The translations under genes and the position numbers were made by a program. A DNA stretch of 53,176 nucleotides. It comes from Krasilnikovozyma curviuscula. Lineage: Eukaryota > Basidiomycota > Tremellomycetes > Cystofilobasidiales > Mrakiaceae. Location: positions 1 through 53,176 of the forward strand of contig MVAQ01000147.1 of the NCBI GenBank assembly GCA_014825775.1. The letters run 5' to 3'. The notes under the pieces are model-generated. The model was not told the origin of the DNA. It saw only the letters and a list, made by a program, of their open reading frames with translations, and did not search any database. Shown here piece after piece: positions 35,975 through 47,699 of this stretch; positions within the stretch are counted from its first letter, which is position 1; each line of letters begins with the position of its first letter.

Positions 35975-38776
35975 ATGTCTTTGTCTCAGCAACCACCACA
36001 CACGCCATCCTCTCATCATATAGCTCAGTACAGCTACTCCCAATCTATGGGACATCAGCAACAGCAACAACAGTTAACTCATACCCTACCAAACTCAGTA
36101 CCAAACTCTCCAACGGTATTCTATAATCCTGTCTCTGTTGCTGCTGCTACATCACCTCACCAGCAGCGAACGACATCCACCATGTTCAACCAGTTCGTAG
36201 AACAACAACCAGAACGACACCAGCCGTCTTCATCGCACCATTCGAGGTCCTATTCTCAGCCATATGTACCAATGCAGAGCACTTCTCATTCTGCGATATG
36301 GACTCCAGCTCAACCTTCAACCTCCATGTCGTTTAGTGCACTTGGCGCTCCACAAACTGCAACACCAGTCAGCGTTGGCCTAGGAATGCTTGACTTTTCC
36401 AACTACGTATCTGATACAGCCGGTGACGATGGCACAGGTGAAGAAGGTGTTAACTACGAAGATGTGTTGAACCTGTCAGCAGAAGAGCCCGGGCAAGAGG
36501 AAGAACTAGAAGGCGCTGTGATGCTGCCATTTGGTAGTATCCCTCGTACTAAGCGAAGCAGAGCATCTGCAGCCCATGCTTCTTGGGATGGCTCATACCT
36601 GCCACCATCAAGTTCTCTTCCAACAGGGTCGCCGTATCAACATCAGCAACAACAACACCAGCAGTATGCTCCGCAGCAACTCCAGTCGCGGGTTACGCAA
36701 AGCCCTTACTCTTACCAACACACTTACAACCCCTCACCGTTAATTGGAAACCACCATCCCGCTGGTGTCGCGCACGGAATCGATCCCAACGCTCCTATGC
36801 TGGCGATGCCTCCGACCTCTCCAGTTGCATCTCGGCTTCCCACCAATAACATATATCAGGTGCGCTCACCTGCTGCCGCATTCTCACCTGCTGCTAGCAG
36901 TGTAGCGGCAGCAACACCAAATCTTCTCTTTTCACCATCTCAAGGGAGCCCTAGTGGGGGTGCTTTCTCTCCTCCGGCACAGCACGTCCACTTTTATCAA
37001 CCAGGGCCGTCTGGCCTGTCGCAAAAGCCCCAGCAGTTCCAAGATACTCCGGATCTATACCAGCTAGAACTAGACGATACCCCTCTTCTCGATGTCGACG
37101 ATGAAGATTCTCCATCACTCAGCAACCCATCCAGGTCTGTTCCTGGAACACCCAACACCACGAACAAAACATTCGGCATGATGCAACCAGGACCAGATGA
37201 AGAATCTTTCGGGTTGCAGCAAATAGGCATCGACGAGATCCTCAAGTCTATCTCCGACGGCGGGAGCGTTGGGCCCGGCGGAGACGAAGAGGAAGACGCC
37301 GACGAAGGAGAAGGTGATGTTACTATTCGGGAAGATGACGGTGTCGGATACGATGTCATCGCAGCGCGCCACCAGGGACTGGTTGGATTGGGAATGAGAA
37401 GAGATGGCAGTTCTCAGTCTGCGGGTGGGGAACCTCCCCGGGGCGGATATGTTTATCACCATCAGATGCCTCAGCCTTATCCTGAAGAAGCTAGCTATTA
37501 CTCTCAAGACGAGTACGAGGTTGGTACTGTCTATCAGTCCACCAATCAAGGTTACCAGCAGTACCATCATCCACCCCCACCCCCTCAGCATCTTGCTTAT
37601 CAGCAGCACCCACTTCATCCACAGTACAGTGCTCCAATGACCTCCTATCCTCCTGCTCCTGCATATGCCACTGGAAACCCCTCTTTCTTCCACCCCCCAC
37701 CACAGCCATTGGTAGCTTCTTCCTCGGCTCAAGGAGCACCAGCGGGCCCTCCTAGTCCCTTACTTCCCGCTGATCCTCGCTTCAACACCTTTGCCTCCCC
37801 AAGAGTTCGAAGAAAACAGCAACAAGCCGAGGAAAAAGCAAGAGCAGTGGCAGCTGCAAACTGGGACAGCGCTTTCTCTGGGAATGAGGAGCCCTCAAGT
37901 GGGAAGGTGCCTAGGAAAAAGCGAGCCCAACATCCACCTGTCGGTAAAAGATTGAAGCCTGGACCGAAGCCAAAGAACAAAAGTAATTCACAAGGGGATA
38001 CTTCTGACAGTGGAGTTCACAGCCCATTCTCAACTGATAGTGCGTTCAGCCCTAATCCAGAACACTCCCAGCCTGTGCCTGGATCTTCAAGAGTTCCCCA
38101 GTTGATCACCCCACTCATTGGAAGTGAACCAAATTCGGAATCTGATTCTGGGGTTTTGGTCAGCATCGACGATGAGCATTTGTCACCATCTCTCTCAGGA
38201 GCAGAATCATCAAATTCGCCGTCATCTTCCAACGGCTTGGGTTCCATCACGACCAACCTCCCAACGGAGTTAATTCAAAGTCTATACACCACAGTTTTGG
38301 TCAGAGGCGAGAAGACAGCTTCCAGTGGTGGAGATCGAGCTAATAATGCCCAGAAGAGATATAAGTGTTTAATTGATGGGTGCGAGAGATTGTTCCCCAG
38401 GAGGAGCGCCATCATCAGTCACATCCAAACCCATTTGGAGGACAAGCCTTTCGTTTGCAATTCTGCGGGATGGTGAGTATTTTATCTTTCTTTCTTCTTA
38501 GAGCTCATGATGCTGATATCTCTCGTCTAATAGTCATGCCGCGTTTGTACGTCAACACGATCTGAGACGCCACGAGCGCATTCACTCTGGAACGAAGCCC
38601 TTCCCATGTCCTTGGTACGTAACAATCTCTCGCTTCTGCTGTGTTAGACTCTACTGACCTTTCTGTTTCTTATATATATTTTTTATAGCGGCAAAGGATT
38701 CGCAAGAGGAGATGCTCTTATGCGACACCGTCAACGAGGAATCTGTGTTGGCAGTGTCGTCCCTCGAAGAGCCTAA
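35975..38776 (+). CDS. CRZ1-like C2H2 zinc-finger transcription factor
   Basis: Three exons (35975-38472, 38534-38614, 38689-38776) give 888 residues. The first ~790 are disordered, with Gln tracts (HQQQQQQ; YQHQQQQHQQ), acidic patches and a basic, AT-hook-like stretch VGKRLKPGPKPKNKS. Three C2H2 fingers follow from residue ~792: KRYKCLIDGCERLFPRRSAI (first), CHAAFVRQHDLRRHERIHSG (second) and CPCGKGFARGDALMRHRQRG (third, closing with Cys). The CGKGFARGDAL finger is typical of Crz1/Prz1, the calcineurin-responsive factor that enters the nucleus on calcium stress. A PxIxIT calcineurin-docking site is not obvious. The finger exons are split at codons inside fingers two and three. Another member of this C2H2 class cannot be excluded. 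Confidence 0.8.
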
Positions 38777-39225
38777 AGATCCTCCCGAACTGATACCAAT
38801 ACCCTCTGCATGATAATTTATTGCTGTTATATTAACGACCCACACGATTTCGCTCCTCTCGTCTACATGCTCGTAAGGTTTTTCTCAAGAGCACCATAGT
38901 TTCTTCATGATCACTCCTCTCTTTTGCCTTTCACACCATTTTACTTCGCCGTGACTTTATTGCACAGTAGTTCTTATTTTCCTAAAAGATACCACGTCGA
39001 TACGTCAATACGTCGCATCACTTTCCATCACAGTACTTACTTCACCCCGCTTCGAGTTCACTTCTCTTTGTAATCGTTATCAGATACCCATTGACTTTGA
39101 ATTTATTGTTGAGCTTTGCGAAAGTCTCAGACTGGGAGTTGTGAACTAAATCAGTCATGAGTCGTTATTTACAATAAAGGTCTTATCTACAATCGCACTG
39201 TTCGTTCCACCGTTTCCTGCGTTGT
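38777..39225. other. intergenic between convergent genes
   Basis: Holds 3' UTRs of the CRZ1-like gene and the LysM gene. No frame is supported. Confidence 0.5.
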
Positions 39226-40313
39226 TCAACCGACTTTCGCAGCGGTATCACGAGACAGCCCACTCAGCCAGCCACTACCCCTTGTCTTTCCCTTTCCACT
39301 AGCACTTTTCCAATTCGATCCGCTAGCAGGCGCGCATGGGAACGAAGATACGCTGCCTGACGAGCCTTCCCCGCGCTCCCAATCGACGTCTTCCAGGTAT
39401 GAATCTACAGCTCGGTCTTCGAGGCCATTACCTATTCGAGATTTTTTACTTTCGCTAGCGAAGGAAGGGCTGGTGAGGTCCATCTCCGCCAGAGCAACAT
39501 AGAGCTCACGTACTGATCTTCGTCAGTGCAGGTCTAAGAAGCTCAGTAAAACGGGAGGTTGCTCACCTTGGGCGTCCCCTTCCTTCGTCGCCTTTGCAAA
39601 TCTAACTAATGCTCTCTCGTGAGCAAGTTGAGCTTGAAGAGATAGTGGGAGCGGTGGGGGTGGTGCCGCGAGAAGTAGGAGAGAATGTCGAGTGTGGAGC
39701 TGAAGGAGTGATCATGTTAGTATTCGTATAAAACATCAGAAACTAGTTCTCACATACAAGATGAGGAGTGGTGTGAATTGTCGATTTTGGAAGTGCGTTA
39801 ATCTCGCAAAGTGTATGCGCCTTGAACAAGAACGAGACCGTTAACACAGGTGAAACTACAAAGACGCTAGATGTGACTTACATCAACTCCATACTTGAAA
39901 GCAATGCCCAACAGAGTATCGGTCTTCGTTATAACATGTCGGTTGGCCGATTGAAGAGGATCCTCCTGTTTCTTCTGATCGGTAGTTTCATTCTGCTTCT
40001 GATCCAGTCCATCGATAGTTTTCTTCTCCATGCCTATCTCATCCTCGCTCGGTTTTTCTTCTTTTTCTTCTTCTTCTTCTTCTTCTTCTCCTTCGTTGTC
40101 GTCATCGTCTCCCAACTGGAACAGCGAGTTCACGCCTTGCCCCTCGGCGTCTCTATGAACGGGGCCGCCTTTCCATCCCTTTTCACAAAGAATGCATGGG
40201 TACCAATTTGCAATCCTTGGGTTCTTGTCGATACATATCTTGCATATGGGCTTCTTACAGCATTCAGTGACTTTCGGAGGAGGCGCTGCTCTCTGGAGAG
40301 AAGTTGAAGACAT
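39226..40313 (-). CDS. intracellular LysM protein with Cys cluster
   Basis: Minus-strand multi-exon gene. The start MSSTSLQRAAPPPKVTECC leads into a cysteine cluster, CCKKPICKICIDKN then PCILCEKGW, with spacing fit for zinc. A glutamate run (EGEEEEEEEEKEE, encoded by a CTT-type repeat at about 40054-40092) follows, then the LysM domain HVITKTDTLLGIAFKYGVD-AHTLCEINALP across an intron. After it come a helical LSLQAQLAHERALVRFAKAT and a Ser-rich tail. There is no signal peptide, so this is not a secreted chitin-binding effector. Intracellular LysM proteins of this type occur in eukaryotes (TLDc/LysMD families) with unclear ligands. It shares a 201-base divergent promoter with the LACTB2-like gene. 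Exact exon ends in the middle are my reading. Confidence 0.75.
40054..40092. repeat. TTC-type microsatellite encoding poly-Glu
   Basis: Run of CTT/TTC triplets on the plus strand that encodes the glutamate tract of the minus-strand LysM protein. Such tracts vary in length among strains. Confidence 0.7.
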
Positions 40314-40514
40314 CAGATCGAGATATTTACAGCAATTCTATAGGTGCTTACTGGGATGGAACTGAAGCATAGTAGACATAAAGGTTCAGGGACGTATTGG
40401 AGGGGCATTAGAGAAGAAAAATATATTCCCTGCCCATTGCTAGTTTGGCGTCAGCTTGCTTCAGTAGCAGTACCGAATGGTGACCTTGACCAAAACACCA
40501 ACTTTCTTTCCAGA
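40314..40514. promoter_or_regulatory. divergent promoter, LysM / LACTB2-like genes
   Basis: 201 bases lie between the two start codons, which point away from each other, so both promoters must overlap here. Confidence 0.5.
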
Positions 40515-41864
40515 ATGGGATCTCTGCCTGTTTTACCAGCTTCCAAGAAAGTTAGTGAAAGATGTCCATCTTCTTTGGTATTCGCTGGCTGATCTATCGA
40601 GTTTCAGCTTTCCAGCACTGTGTTTCGCTTGTTAGGGCAGAATCCAGGTATCAGAACTTTGCCTACTGGTGCATTATCTACCAAGAGTCATCACTGATCT
40701 TATAATTTCTCCGGCAGGCCCTTTCACTCTTCAGGGAACCAATACGTACCTGATAGGCAGCTCGGCCCCTTACATCCTCATTGATACGGGAGAGGGTATA
40801 TCTTCTTACGCAGACCTTCTCAGGAAAAGGATGGAAGAGATAGAGGTAGAACAACATAATGTTGTCCCTTGGGTCTCAGACATTATTCTGACGCATTGGG
40901 TTAGTAACCATCAGATGTAGAAGACTGCAGTCTTGAACAACAGCTTCATTGACTTTCATTTCTAAAGCACAAAGATCACACTTTAGGCCTACCGTCAATA
41001 CTACCCATACTCAAAGAATTCGCCGACAGAAGCGATCAGCCTCCTCCTTGTATTTACAAGTTTCCGTTGTCAGCACACCAAGCCCTAGAGCATCACGACA
41101 ATGTCATAGAAGACTCGATACCAACCGGTTTGGTGACTTTGAATGATTCAGGTGGTAAAGTTTGGGATCTAGAGGACGAACAGGTGAGATTTCGAGTCTT
41201 TTCATCTAATGTCCCTGCGCAATATCAACCCCGTATCCCGCCGTTCCAACAGCTTTTAACGACACCGACCGCAGCGCTCAAGGTAGTCCATACTCCAGGT
41301 CATACTCCAGATTCAATTTCCGTCATCCAGATTCCGATACCGTCCCATTCTATCCCTACGTCGCCCACCTACTCCCCCACCGCTAAACTCATCAAGATTT
41401 TCACCGCTGACACGATTCTCGGCCATACCACACCCGTTTTCACGGACCTCAAGTCGTACATGGAATCATTGGAGAAACTTGCATCCATCTGTTGTACTGA
41501 GGAAGGAGGGGATGTTGAGCTCTACCCAGGACATGGAGAAGTGATTGAGAAGGGAAAAGAGAAGGTGGAGGAAGTTTTAGAGCATCGACTGCAGAGGGAG
41601 CGAGAAATCTTGGCAGCTCTTGAAGAGAATATCACTGGTCCTGCGGGCAAGTCAATTCCGCAGATTGTTGATGTTGTCTATCCTGATGTCCAAGACGAGA
41701 TGGTCAAGCTCGCAGCTGGTCGAGGTGGTAAGTCTTCAATCTATGCCCCGAGTTAAGTTTCTTTCTGACGTTTCCTTTCTCTAGTTGGGTTGTATCTCGA
41801 GAAACTATTCAAGGAAGGGAAGGTGTCCAGAACGGAAGCTTCGCTGTGGAAATTGTCGCCGTGA
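40515..41864 (+). CDS. LACTB2-like metallo-beta-lactamase protein
   Basis: Five exons (40515-40550, 40608-40647, 40718-40899, 40968-41727, 41785-41864) close to 365 residues. N-terminal LLGQNPG-PFTLQGTNTYLIG and ILIDTGEG are hallmarks of the LACTB2 group. The metal site THWHKDHTLGL spans an intron (H-x-H-x-D-H). HTPGHTPDSIS gives the next His, FTADTILGHTTPVF the bridging Asp, and LYPGHGEVI the last His. The C-terminal helical part (VGLYLEKLFKEGKVSRTEA) resembles the winged-helix tail of this family. Human LACTB2 is a mitochondrial endoribonuclease; fungal relatives in secondary-metabolite clusters act as thioesterases. No polyketide synthase is nearby, so a housekeeping RNase-like role is likelier. 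The short first exon was chosen to keep LPASKKLSSTVFRLLGQ in phase. Confidence 0.88.
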
Positions 41865-42125
41865 GACTTGGCGTACAGTGCTTTTGTGCATATCATTATA
41901 TTGTTGTTGATATGCCGATGGATGGCCAGACTTTGCAAGAACTTCTACGTGCCACTGAAAGATGATCCAACAGCCCCTCGACAGCCACCACCACCACCAC
42001 CACCTTTTTCCAAAGCATTCCCCAAACCACGAACCATCGGAGGTTATTAATAAGCAGATAGAAGTCTTTGGCATTATCTAGGTTTCAAACATCCTGAAGC
42101 GTTTGGCCATCACTCCAGCTCACTC

Positions 42126-43161
42126 ATGTCGATAAACTCACAGAATCTCGTAAGTCGTTCCTTTTCGGATTGGCTGATTGCTCCATCGCTGACACATGGC
42201 TCATGACGAACATCAGGACGAAGAGGTACGACTGTACACCACACCGATAGAACGTGAGAAGTATGATAATTTGGCAACGCTATTCTCAATAGTTGTGTCG
42301 CTGGATTATCTCGAGCGAGCGTACGTCAGAGACTCTGTTCGAGGAAAAGAGTGAGTACCGTTCATCTCTTCTGTGCTACTGGAGGAACTCCACATAAAAA
42401 TCTTCAGACTGGGTAGAATACTGCGAGCTAAAACCGATGCTCTGTTGCTCTTCTCCCTGAACAGATACACCCCAGCATGCACTCGTCTCCTCGCTCAATA
42501 TAAAGGTCTACTGAAACTAGTATCTGCTGAGGTGCCATCAATAGAGGTATTCATGAAGAGATACAACGTGAGTGTTGCATCCCAGCACATTGATTTCCGT
42601 TTCTGGAAGTTTACAGACCTTGGTTCGCCAGTTTGACGCACCATCAGCCCTGCATCGAATAGCCGTCGGTGTCCCGGCCACAATTGAGCATTCAAGTGGC
42701 GAAGACGGTCTCAATGCAGGCGAGACTAGTAAATGGGTTGCAGAAGTAACACAGGTTCGTCCCTTCCTTATCCACTTACGTCCGGGATCTTTTGACCTAA
42801 TCAAGATTCTTTTGCAGGCCTTCATCACTCTCCTCGACGCACTCAAGCTCAACCTGAGGGCAAAGGACCAACTTCATCCATATTTGACAGATCTGATGAC
42901 GTCGTATTCGAGGTTCAAAGCCTCAGCAGATTGGGAAGGGAGAGCGAAGCTGGTCCACTGGTTAATCAGGCTAAACGGAATGGATGCTAGTGGTGAGATT
43001 GCAGAAGGAGAATCTAGACAGGTCAGTCCCACGCTGTATGTGCGAATCGCTCGCCAGTGTCTTACGCGCGTTTGCCCGTTTCCTTTCCTCAGATGTTGTT
43101 CGACATCGAGCAGGCGTACAACGAGTTCTTCCGTTCCCTGAGTGGCTCTTCGTCATCTTAG
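42126..43161 (+). CDS. VPS28: ESCRT-I subunit VPS28
   Basis: Six exons (42126-42149, 42217-42350, 42465-42567, 42617-42754, 42818-43021, 43093-43161) close to 223 residues, the usual VPS28 size. N-terminal block: MSINSQNLDEEVRLYTTPIE, REKYDNLATLFSIVVSLDYL, ERAYVRDSV and YTPACTRLLAQYKGLL, which packs on VPS23 and VPS37. The C-terminal four-helix domain (AFITLLDALKLNLRAKDQLH, MTSYSRFKASADWEGRAKLV, HWLIRLNGM) binds ESCRT-II. It ends QAYNEFFRSLSGSSSS. ESCRT-I sorts ubiquitinated cargo on endosomes. The gene lies 262 bases after the LACTB2-like stop on the same strand and converges with cytochrome c1. Confidence 0.94.
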
Positions 43162-43463
43162 AGAACATTCGATCTGTTTTGATTGGACATATCCGATCTG
43201 TTGTAGCAACCTGCCCAGTTTCGCGCTGCGATCTCGCAAGTGTAGTCACCAACGGAGGACTCTGAGTTTTGGAAAGTGGAATAGATCTCTATAGTTGCTA
43301 ACTATCCCCACAATTATATGCTCTCTTCTTCCCGAAAACCGATTGACTGTCTGAAATCGACTGTCTACCGTTGACTACTGCAATTTTTGTGAAAAGAAAC
43401 AAGTCCCGCAATGGGCTCGGTCTCCTTTAAGTGTTCGTGTGGTTGGGGGAGGAGGAGGGTGAC
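43162..43463. other. short convergent spacer VPS28 / CYT1
   Basis: About 300 bases that must carry both 3' UTRs. Nothing else is seen. Confidence 0.5.
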
Positions 43464-45249
43464 TTAGTGGTGCTTGGAGGTTGGTGGGTTGAAGACGAGT
43501 TTTCGGGACTAGTGAAAGAAAAGTGAAGAGGACGTTAGTCAAAGGTTCAGCACTTTAATGCAAACGACGGGACGTGCCTTGAATCCTCCGAACTTGAATC
43601 TCTTAACATAGAGAGAGAGAGCAGTGAGGGCAGCAATGACGGTGAGACCCTTCAAACCGTACTTGTGTCTCTCGTCCAACTCAGGCTGAGCAGCCCAGTC
43701 CAGGAAAGTAACGACATCTTTAGCCATCTGGGTAGTGGTTGCAGGAGTTCCTATATTGTTTGGAAGAAGTCAGCAACAGCGTCTTGAAAAGACAATATAC
43801 GGTGACGGTATTCGTAAAAGGAAACTAACCGTCTTCATATTCAACAAGACCATCAAACAACACACGGGCCATACCAATAGCACCACCTGGGAAGTAAGCT
43901 AAACGAGTACAAAAATATGACGATCGGTCAGGTGATGTCAAGTGTGTCAAAACAGAGAATGCAAACACACGGTTGTAGTTCAAGCCTTCACGGATGGAAA
44001 CACCGGCTGGTGGGTCAACGTAACCAGTGAGGAGCGAAAAGACATAATCCTAAAACGAACGGAAAGGATTTGTGGTGAGCTGTTGCATGTCGAAGAAAGC
44101 GAAGGAATCGCGTCGATCAAAATGACAACTCACGACGCTTCCGTGTCTGGCCTTGGTCATAAGGGAGAGATCTGGTGGGTAAGCACCAGCGTTTCCGGCT
44201 CTAGCAGCCTCCTCGTTAGGGTAAGGAGCTTGCATGTAATCTGAGAGTTTACCGGGTCTCTTGAACATTTCACCTTCGTCGTTGGGTCCGTCGTCGTATT
44301 CGAATTCTTCAGCCATCGCACGAGCTTCAGAAGCAGTGTGGGAGACACCGACAAGGTTTCTCCAGGCGATTCTATCGAGAGAGTGGCATGCTGAACAGAC
44401 TTCACGGTAGACGGCATAGCCACGACGGATGCTGATAGTGTCGATGGTCCACGAGAAAATCGAGCACATTGGAAAAAAAAATTGGCCAGAGGGGCGGAGT
44501 CAGTCAACAGATCCATGAGCACCAGGACATCAGAGTACTGACGCAGCGTGATCGAAAGTGTGAAGGTATCCCTTCTGGTAGAATGGCCAGTCAGCTGGGT
44601 GAAGACCTTCCTCAGCGGCGGTCATGGCTGAAGCTTCCTCCAAAAATGGGAGAGAGCCGTATTGAGCAGTGTAGAGACCAGCTGAGGCGACGGCAATAGT
44701 AGCAGAGGTGTAGAGGGCCCAGTTGGAAGGCTTCACAATGGCCTGGTTGGTGACGAGTGAGCGTTTTTGATGGGACAGAAGAGCGCAGGGAGCAACGACG
44801 TGAGCGCCGCCAGTCTTTGAGTGAGAAGTCGACGAAGAAGACACTTACAGAGCCAGAGCTAGCAAAACGGGCCTATAAAGGTCAAGTTCCATCATGAAAT
44901 TACAGTCAAAGATTAGGTAGAAGAGAAGAGCAGAAAGGCGTCAGTAACAAGCCTGAGATGCAGCATTTCGTCCTCCCATCGAACCAGAAAAACCACTCCC
45001 ATCGTCCTCTTCAGCTCCAAACTCCTCCCAAACGACCCCACCAGCAAAGGTATCATTTAATGCCTAGTGACAAGCCTTTCCTGCTTCCAAACCGTCTCGA
45101 TGGGCCCATTTTGTGTTCTCACAGGCAACAGAAAACTGAGGCGAACCAATGGGAAAAAAGGCAATGAGAAAACAGAAAGATCGAGAACTCACGCCAGTTG
45201 GCTGCTTGGTAGCCGCCCTAAGGCTTTGAGCAGCAAGCTTGGAGAACAT
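43464..45249 (-). CDS. CYT1: Cytochrome c1, bc1 complex haem subunit
   Basis: Minus-strand multi-exon gene. [19 protein letters not shown] opens a basic presequence; a hydrophobic sorting segment ([20 protein letters not shown]) follows, as expected for the bipartite targeting of cytochrome c1. Then [40 protein letters not shown] with the covalent haem motif CSACH, and [20 protein letters not shown]. Near the end come [20 protein letters not shown] and the C-terminal membrane helix [20 protein letters not shown], which anchors it in the inner membrane. The last exon (43464 on) supplies [14 protein letters not shown]. The donor before it is GTCGTT, a weak site, yet it alone joins the basic end in phase. 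It carries electrons from the Rieske protein to cytochrome c. Confidence 0.94.
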
Positions 45250-45635
45250 TGCTACTTGAAGGGCAAGAACAAGGTAGTGTCGTTGACGAGGGCGAACAAA
45301 CCTCGTGAAGGCAGCGATTTTTGGCAGAGACGCTGCAGGCGGCGAGGAACCAATCAGACGCTGAGAGAAGTTAAATCGCGCCTCACGCCGTCATCATTCA
45401 ATTTTTGGACGTACCTCTGTAGGTAAAGGTGTTGAATAGTGAAGGCAGGTCTCAGCTGCGAAAGGAAGCAGCCATATTGCTTTAGCGGCTGTCTCGAAAG
45501 GTCTGGTTACACTCTGGATTTCTGAAGGTGCGCAGGAAAACTTTGCTATTATTCGACAGATATGAACTTACTTGTTATCTATTTGTACTCTGATTGAAGT
45601 CCAATCATAAACCTATATTCTCTAGATCCAACAAC
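45250..45635. promoter_or_regulatory. divergent promoter, CYT1 / EngB-type GTPase
   Basis: 386 bases between two divergent start codons, both of genes for mitochondrial proteins. A plus-strand frame crossing into the CYT1 first exons is antisense noise. Confidence 0.5.
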
Positions 45636-47699
45636 ATGCTGAAACGAGCCTTCACGCAAGCTCAACCTCCTTGCTGCTGCTCAAGTGCGATTTCCATCCC
45701 TCGAAGGTCCTTCAGCATCACTCCAATCGTTTTCCCCAGAGCTCGAGGGAGCATTTCAAGATCTGTCAAAGTAACACCTTCTGAAAATCGTTCCAAACTT
45801 GATCCCTCGTCGTCCGTAGCGTCTTCTTCGTCTTCCTCTGCATCCAACTTCCCAGTTCCCAGGTTTGAGCCTGAGTCGAACTTCAATCCGGAAGAATTTG
45901 ACGACTATGAGGAGGAGAATGATAGCAGCGACTTTGAGAATTACGGGTACAACGACGAAGACTTGGACTTTGGAGAGCCTGTAAGCGAACCCGTTCCAGA
46001 ACACGAACGATTGGCAGTGAGTAGCATCGAGCGATGTTTGACTCTTCTTTTACAATGACTCTAATGATTTTCGACTTTGGGACTTTCCAGTTGAGCCATC
46101 GTACCGTCGCACCTCTCGCATCACTTGAACCTCAGAGAATCAGAACACCAAAAGCCCTCCTCATACCTCAAAAGGCTCAGATGAAGCTTTTCTCTAAAGC
46201 CAAGTTCCTAACATCAGCCTCGAAAGCGAAGGAGATCCCGTCGCTGAACGGACTTCCTGGTGAAGCATTCTAATTTGATGCTGGAGGTTGTGCGCCTCGC
46301 TGATTCGATTTACCCCTTTTCTTTCGAAGAGGTCATCTTTGCTGGTAGATCAAATTCTGGTAAATCTACACTACTCAATGGACTTGTCTCCTCAGACTCA
46401 TTGGTAAAGACGTCCAGCAGGCCTGTAAGTCTGCCACGAACCATCAGCCATTCGCTATGATGATCTCACACCCTCTCACTTTCTCTCCCTCTTAGGGCCA
46501 CACCCAGATGCTGAACTTTTTTGAGATTGAAGGACATTTCGTTGCTGTTGATGCTCCTGGTTATGGTGCTCGAGGTCGCTCAGAATGGGGCGATACTTTC
46601 CAAGGTGAGAAGATCGCCATCGCCATTCATCCTCCGACAGTTCAAACGACATAGGGGCGAAAAACTGCTAATAATCTCTATTCGTCACCCACAGCTTACG
46701 TCCAGAAACGACGCCAGTGTGCGCTTATGGTCATCCTCTTCCAATGCCACCACGCGCTGACAGCGTACGACTTCGCTTTCCTCTCCGCTCTGCCAACACA
46801 CATCACCGTCCTACCGATCTTTACTAAGGTTGACCAGCTGCCGCCATCCGAGATGGAGTCGAAGATGGCGGAGATGGCAGAGATGATCATCAAAGCCCGC
46901 GGAGGCCATGCTGCATGGCAGAACACTAACGGCACAGGTGTCGCTATCGAAGGTATCACGGGAAGGACAAGGGCACCGATCTGGACAAGTCTGGCTGGCA
47001 ACAGGATCGGGATCAAGAGTCGCGAGGGACAACTGAGTGAGATCCGCAAGGTGGTGCTTGAGGAGGTCAAACGGAGAGCGTATGAGATGAAGGTGGAGGA
47101 GGACCTGGCGGTGAGGCTGGAGGAGGAGATTGAAAGGCTGCCTAAAGTCTCGCTGGAGACCGGCATGCCGCTGAGTCCGGTAGAGGAGCAGGCGCAGTGG
47201 AGGAAGATTGAGAGGCTGAGGAAGAAGCTGCTGAGGGACGCTGAGCAGGGTATATCCATTGCATCTTCACCCAAAAAGCTGACAGTTGCTCATGATTCAA
47301 CGGGTAAGGTGGTCGATGTCCGTCCACAGAAAACGCCTGGCGGGTTGATCAGAGAACCAAAGAAGACAAAGGCAGAGGTGCTGGCGGAGGACATGGTTGT
47401 TCCTGGTGAGGAAAAGTTTAAGCCTCAAAGGTTCTTCAAGGATGAGCTGGAAGCCATGGGATATACTTCTGAGGCGAGAAAACCCAAACAGTGAGTTGTC
47501 TTGTTCGTAACTGGTGTGTGATGTTGCATTCAGTACGAGTGCTGACCTCTCCTGCTTCCTCTATATCAGAAGTAACCTGAGAACGAGAAAGCAGAGACGT
47601 GAGTCCTTCATCCGCCAACTGGCAGGTCTATCAGAGTCGAAATGCCCTTGAGCTGATGTCCCTCCCGCGTCACCAGAGCTTGTATACGGTCATGCATAG
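45636..47699 (+). CDS. mitochondrial EngB/GTPBP8-type GTPase
   Basis: The start MLKRAFTQAQPPCCC opens a presequence-like N-terminus, then an acidic linker and the stretch FSKAKFLTSASKAKEIPSLN. The GTPase core has G1 (FAGRSNSGKSTLLNGL), G2-like SSRPGHTQMLNFFE, G3 (VDAPGYGARG) and G4 (FTKVDQL), the EngB/YihA pattern. A helical, highly charged extension of over 200 residues follows, far beyond bacterial EngB. EngB helps large-subunit ribosome assembly; yeast Mrx8 and GTPBP8 are mitochondrial counterparts. Oddity: exon 2 (46091 to ~46259) and the G1 exon (from ~46287) lie in different frames and I find no phase-compatible GT-AG intron between. The 3' end probably uses two small exons to a stop at 47697-47699 (LVYGHA); stops at 47494 or 47651 are alternatives. 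Confidence 0.8.

Noticed and set aside
37115..37732. 205-codon open frame antisense to the CRZ1-like gene
   Set aside because: It lies wholly inside a long disordered coding region and has no domain or splice support; repeated Gln/Pro codons leave antisense frames open.
41865..42125. Proline-rich frame between the LACTB2-like gene and VPS28
   Set aside because: The polyproline run comes from a short CCA repeat (about 41988-42005) in the spacer and the frame has no conserved sequence.
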